Source of the DNA: an uncultured Pseudomonadota bacterium
GTDB lineage: Bacteria > Pseudomonadota > Gammaproteobacteria > Steroidobacterales > Steroidobacteraceae
Direction: 5' to 3'
NCBI GenBank assembly: GCA_902826575.1
Contig: CADEFJ010000016.1
Location: 4,471-44,115, forward strand
DNA length: 39,645 nucleotides
Position 1 is the first letter of the stretch. Every line of letters starts with the position of its first letter. Below the pieces are notes generated by a model. The model was not told the DNA's origin and did no database searches. It saw only the letters and a list, made by a program, of their open reading frames with translations. Below are positions 38,367 through 39,645 of this stretch, in pieces. The translations under genes were made by a program, and so were the position numbers.

Positions 38367-38888
38367 ATAGCCACTGCAAGCAAGCGCGTCCGGCGCAATG
38401 ACGATATCAGCGCACCGCAGGTGCGCGTGATCGCAGCCGACGGCTCCCAGGCGGGAGTCATGTCCCGGTACGACGCGCTTCAGATGGCACTGGCCGCCGG
38501 GCTCGATCTCGTGGAAGTGTCGCCCACGGCGGAACCGCCGGTGGTGCGGGTGATGGACTACGGCAAATTCCTGTTCGAGCAGAACAAGAAGGCCCACTCC
38601 GCGAAGAAGAAGCAGAAGCAGATCCAGGTCAAGGAAGTGAAATTTCGTCCCGGGACGGACGAGAACGATTACCAGGTCAAGCTGCGCAATTTGACGCGCT
38701 TCCTGACCGAAGGTGACAAGGCCAAGGTAACCCTGAGGTTCCGCGGCCGTGAGATGGCGCATCAGGAGATCGGGCGCAAGCTTCTCGATCGGGTGGTGCT
38801 CGACCTTGCCGGCGTCGGCGGAATCGAGCAGAACCCGCTCATGGAAGGGCGCCAGATGGTGATGGTCTTCGCGCCGAAAAAGAAGTGA
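38367..38888 (+). CDS. infC: Translation initiation factor IF-3, ATA start codon
   Basis: IF-3 checks the start codon and keeps 30S and 50S apart. The 173-residue product has the N-terminal domain ([42 protein letters not shown]), a lysine-rich linker and the C-terminal domain ([27 protein letters not shown]). Upstream of a GTG at 38421 the reading frame still encodes typical IF-3 residues ([10 protein letters not shown]), so the start must be earlier. The frame is closed by the thrS stop at 38361-38363, so only TTT and ATA are left before the protein begins. ATA 38367 has GGAGGA seven bases upstream. A non-AUG start is the known basis of IF-3 autoregulation (AUU in E. coli). Confidence 0.93.
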   Translation: MATASKRVRRNDDISAPQVRVIAADGSQAGVMSRYDALQMALAAGLDLVEVSPTAEPPVVRVMDYGKFLFEQNKKAHSAKKKQKQIQVKEVKFRPGTDENDYQVKLRNLTRFLTEGDKAKVTLRFRGREMAHQEIGRKLLDRVVLDLAGVGGIEQNPLMEGRQMVMVFAPKKK

Positions 38889-38889
38889 T

Positions 38890-38938
38890 CGGCAGGTAAC
38901 TGCCGGTCCGCAGGCAAGCGAGCCCACCGGGGCTTTGC
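38890..38938 (+). promoter_or_regulatory. Leader hairpins between infC and rpmI, possible L20 control region
   Basis: Two RNA hairpins can be drawn in this 77-base spacer: CGGCAG-GTAA-CTGCCG (38890-38905), closed by a GUAA tetraloop, and AGCCC-ACCG-GGGCT within GCAA...TTGC (about 38914-38938). In E. coli the rpmI-rplT genes are repressed by L20 binding in the leader. A similar role is possible here, but the known L20 pseudoknot is not demonstrated. Confidence 0.4.
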
Positions 38939-38965
38939 GAGCCTTTGCTACAACAGGAGATGAGC

Positions 38966-39169
38966 ATGCCCAAGTTGAAAACCAACCGGGCGGCAGCGAA
39001 GCGTTTTCGCAAGACTGCGAAAGGCTTCAAGAGCTATGCCGCCGGCCGTCGACACAACCTCGGCCACAAGGCCCCCAAGGTCAAGCGGCACGCCCGTTCG
39101 GGCGGCAGCAGCCTCGTACACGAGAGCGACGTCGGTCGCCTCGTCCAGCTGCTCCCCAACCACAAGTAA
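38966..39169 (+). CDS. rpmI: 50S ribosomal protein L35
   Basis: The 67-residue product MPKLKTNRAAAKRF...VKRHARSGGSS is very basic and matches L35 over its length. The start ATG 38966 has AGGAGA upstream and matches the family N-terminus. It lies between infC and rplT, the universal arrangement. Confidence 0.96.
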   Translation: MPKLKTNRAAAKRFRKTAKGFKSYAAGRRHNLGHKAPKVKRHARSGGSSLVHESDVGRLVQLLPNHK

Positions 39170-39188
39170 CGGCACGAGGTAAGAAGTC

Positions 39189-39551
39189 ATGGCACGAGTC
39201 AAGCGTGGCGTGACGGCCGGGCGCCGTCACAAGAAAGTTCTGGGCAAGGCGAAGGGTTATTACAACGCCCGTCGCAAGGTCTATCGCACCGCGAAGCAAG
39301 CGGTCATCAAGGCGGGCCAGTATGCCTACCGCGATCGCCGCGCGAAGAAGCGCGATTTCCGCGCGCTCTGGATCACGCGTATCAACGCCGCGGCGCGCCT
39401 GTACGAAATCTCGTACAGCCAGCTCGTGAACGGCCTGCGCAAGGCCGGCATCGCGATCGACCGCAAGGTGCTGGCGGATATCGCCGTGCACGACGCCCCG
39501 GCATTCGAGGCGATCGCGAAGCAGGCAAAAGCGGCCCTCGCAGCGGCGTAA
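39189..39551 (+). CDS. rplT: 50S ribosomal protein L20
   Basis: L20 binds 23S rRNA early in 50S assembly and represses its own operon in E. coli. The 120-residue product begins [18 protein letters not shown] and has the conserved [15 protein letters not shown] and [14 protein letters not shown] segments. The start ATG has GAGGTAAG upstream, 19 bases after rpmI. Confidence 0.97.
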   Translation: MARVKRGVTAGRRHKKVLGKAKGYYNARRKVYRTAKQAVIKAGQYAYRDRRAKKRDFRALWITRINAAARLYEISYSQLVNGLRKAGIAIDRKVLADIAVHDAPAFEAIAKQAKAALAAA

Positions 39552-39557
39552 GTCGCC

Positions 39558-39645
39558 GTGGGGGAACTGGCCCGTCTCACCGGTGAGGCACTCGCGGCAA
39601 TCGGCGCGAGCGGCGACCTGTCGTCGCTCGACGCCGCGCGAGTGC
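39558..39645 (+). CDS. pheS: Phenylalanyl-tRNA synthetase alpha subunit, N-terminal fragment (3' truncated by window)
   Basis: A GTG six bases after rplT opens a frame that runs to the window end: VGELARLTGEALAAIGASGD and SLDAAR. This helical start is compatible with the coiled-coil arm of PheS, and pheS follows rplT in most gammaproteobacteria. The identification rests mainly on position, since only 29 codons are present. Confidence 0.65.
   Translation, partial: MGELARLTGEALAAIGASGDLSSLDAARV

Overview
The window comes from the chromosome of a high-GC gammaproteobacterium. The evidence is the gene order gyrA-serC-(serA)-pheA-hisC-aroA-cmk-rpsA-ihfB (known from Pseudomonas and relatives), an FeSOD, a PA2779/PA2778-type gene pair, and the thrS-infC-rpmI-rplT-pheS cluster. 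I cannot name the genus from sequence alone. There is no CRISPR array, insertion sequence, phage or integrase.

Layout: (1) 1-10434 is a housekeeping supraoperon: the 3' part of gyrA, then serC, serA, pheA, hisC, aroA, cmk, rpsA and ihfB. Several genes overlap by 4 bases, and a terminator-like hairpin separates cmk from rpsA. (2) 10584-11886 holds a ComEA-like secreted helix-hairpin-helix protein and galU. (3) 11964-16426 is the most interesting part. A lone ECF sigma factor is followed by a tight four-gene run: di-haem cytochrome c lipoprotein, folE2, FAD/NAD(P)H oxidoreductase, patatin-like lipase. The same bipartite box, GGGAACG-N15-(G/A)CATC(C/G)A, lies in front of the sigma gene, in front of the cytochrome gene, and again at 22510 in front of a remnant of a second patatin gene. 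I read this as an autoregulated ECF regulon that links redox enzymes, a zinc-independent folate enzyme and a phospholipase. (4) 16472-22488 is a copper/silver efflux operon (small Cys-containing secreted protein, cusC, cusB, cusA). It lies between the intact patatin gene and the patatin remnant. (5) 22821-26733 holds the PA2778/PA2779-like pair (minus strand), a divergent cytoplasmic-looking subtilase with a small coupled gene, and a secreted DUF1579-like protein. (6) 26803-32587 holds sodB with a possible Fur site, a large exported subtilase with its own terminator, a lipoprotein and beta-barrel gene pair (minus strand), tRNA-Asn and a DUF2784 membrane protein. (7) 32592-39645 holds an aspartate-type aminotransferase divergent from uvrB, tRNA-Val, a DksA-like zinc finger gene, thrS, infC with an ATA start codon, rpmI, rplT and the first bases of pheS.

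The best candidate for something undescribed is the sigma-factor regulon in (3) and its decayed copy at 22510-22793. Start-codon oddities (ATA for infC, probable CTG for the lipoprotein at 30647-31282), a small gene coupled to the subtilase, and matching GC-rich discriminators at both tRNA promoters are further points to check.
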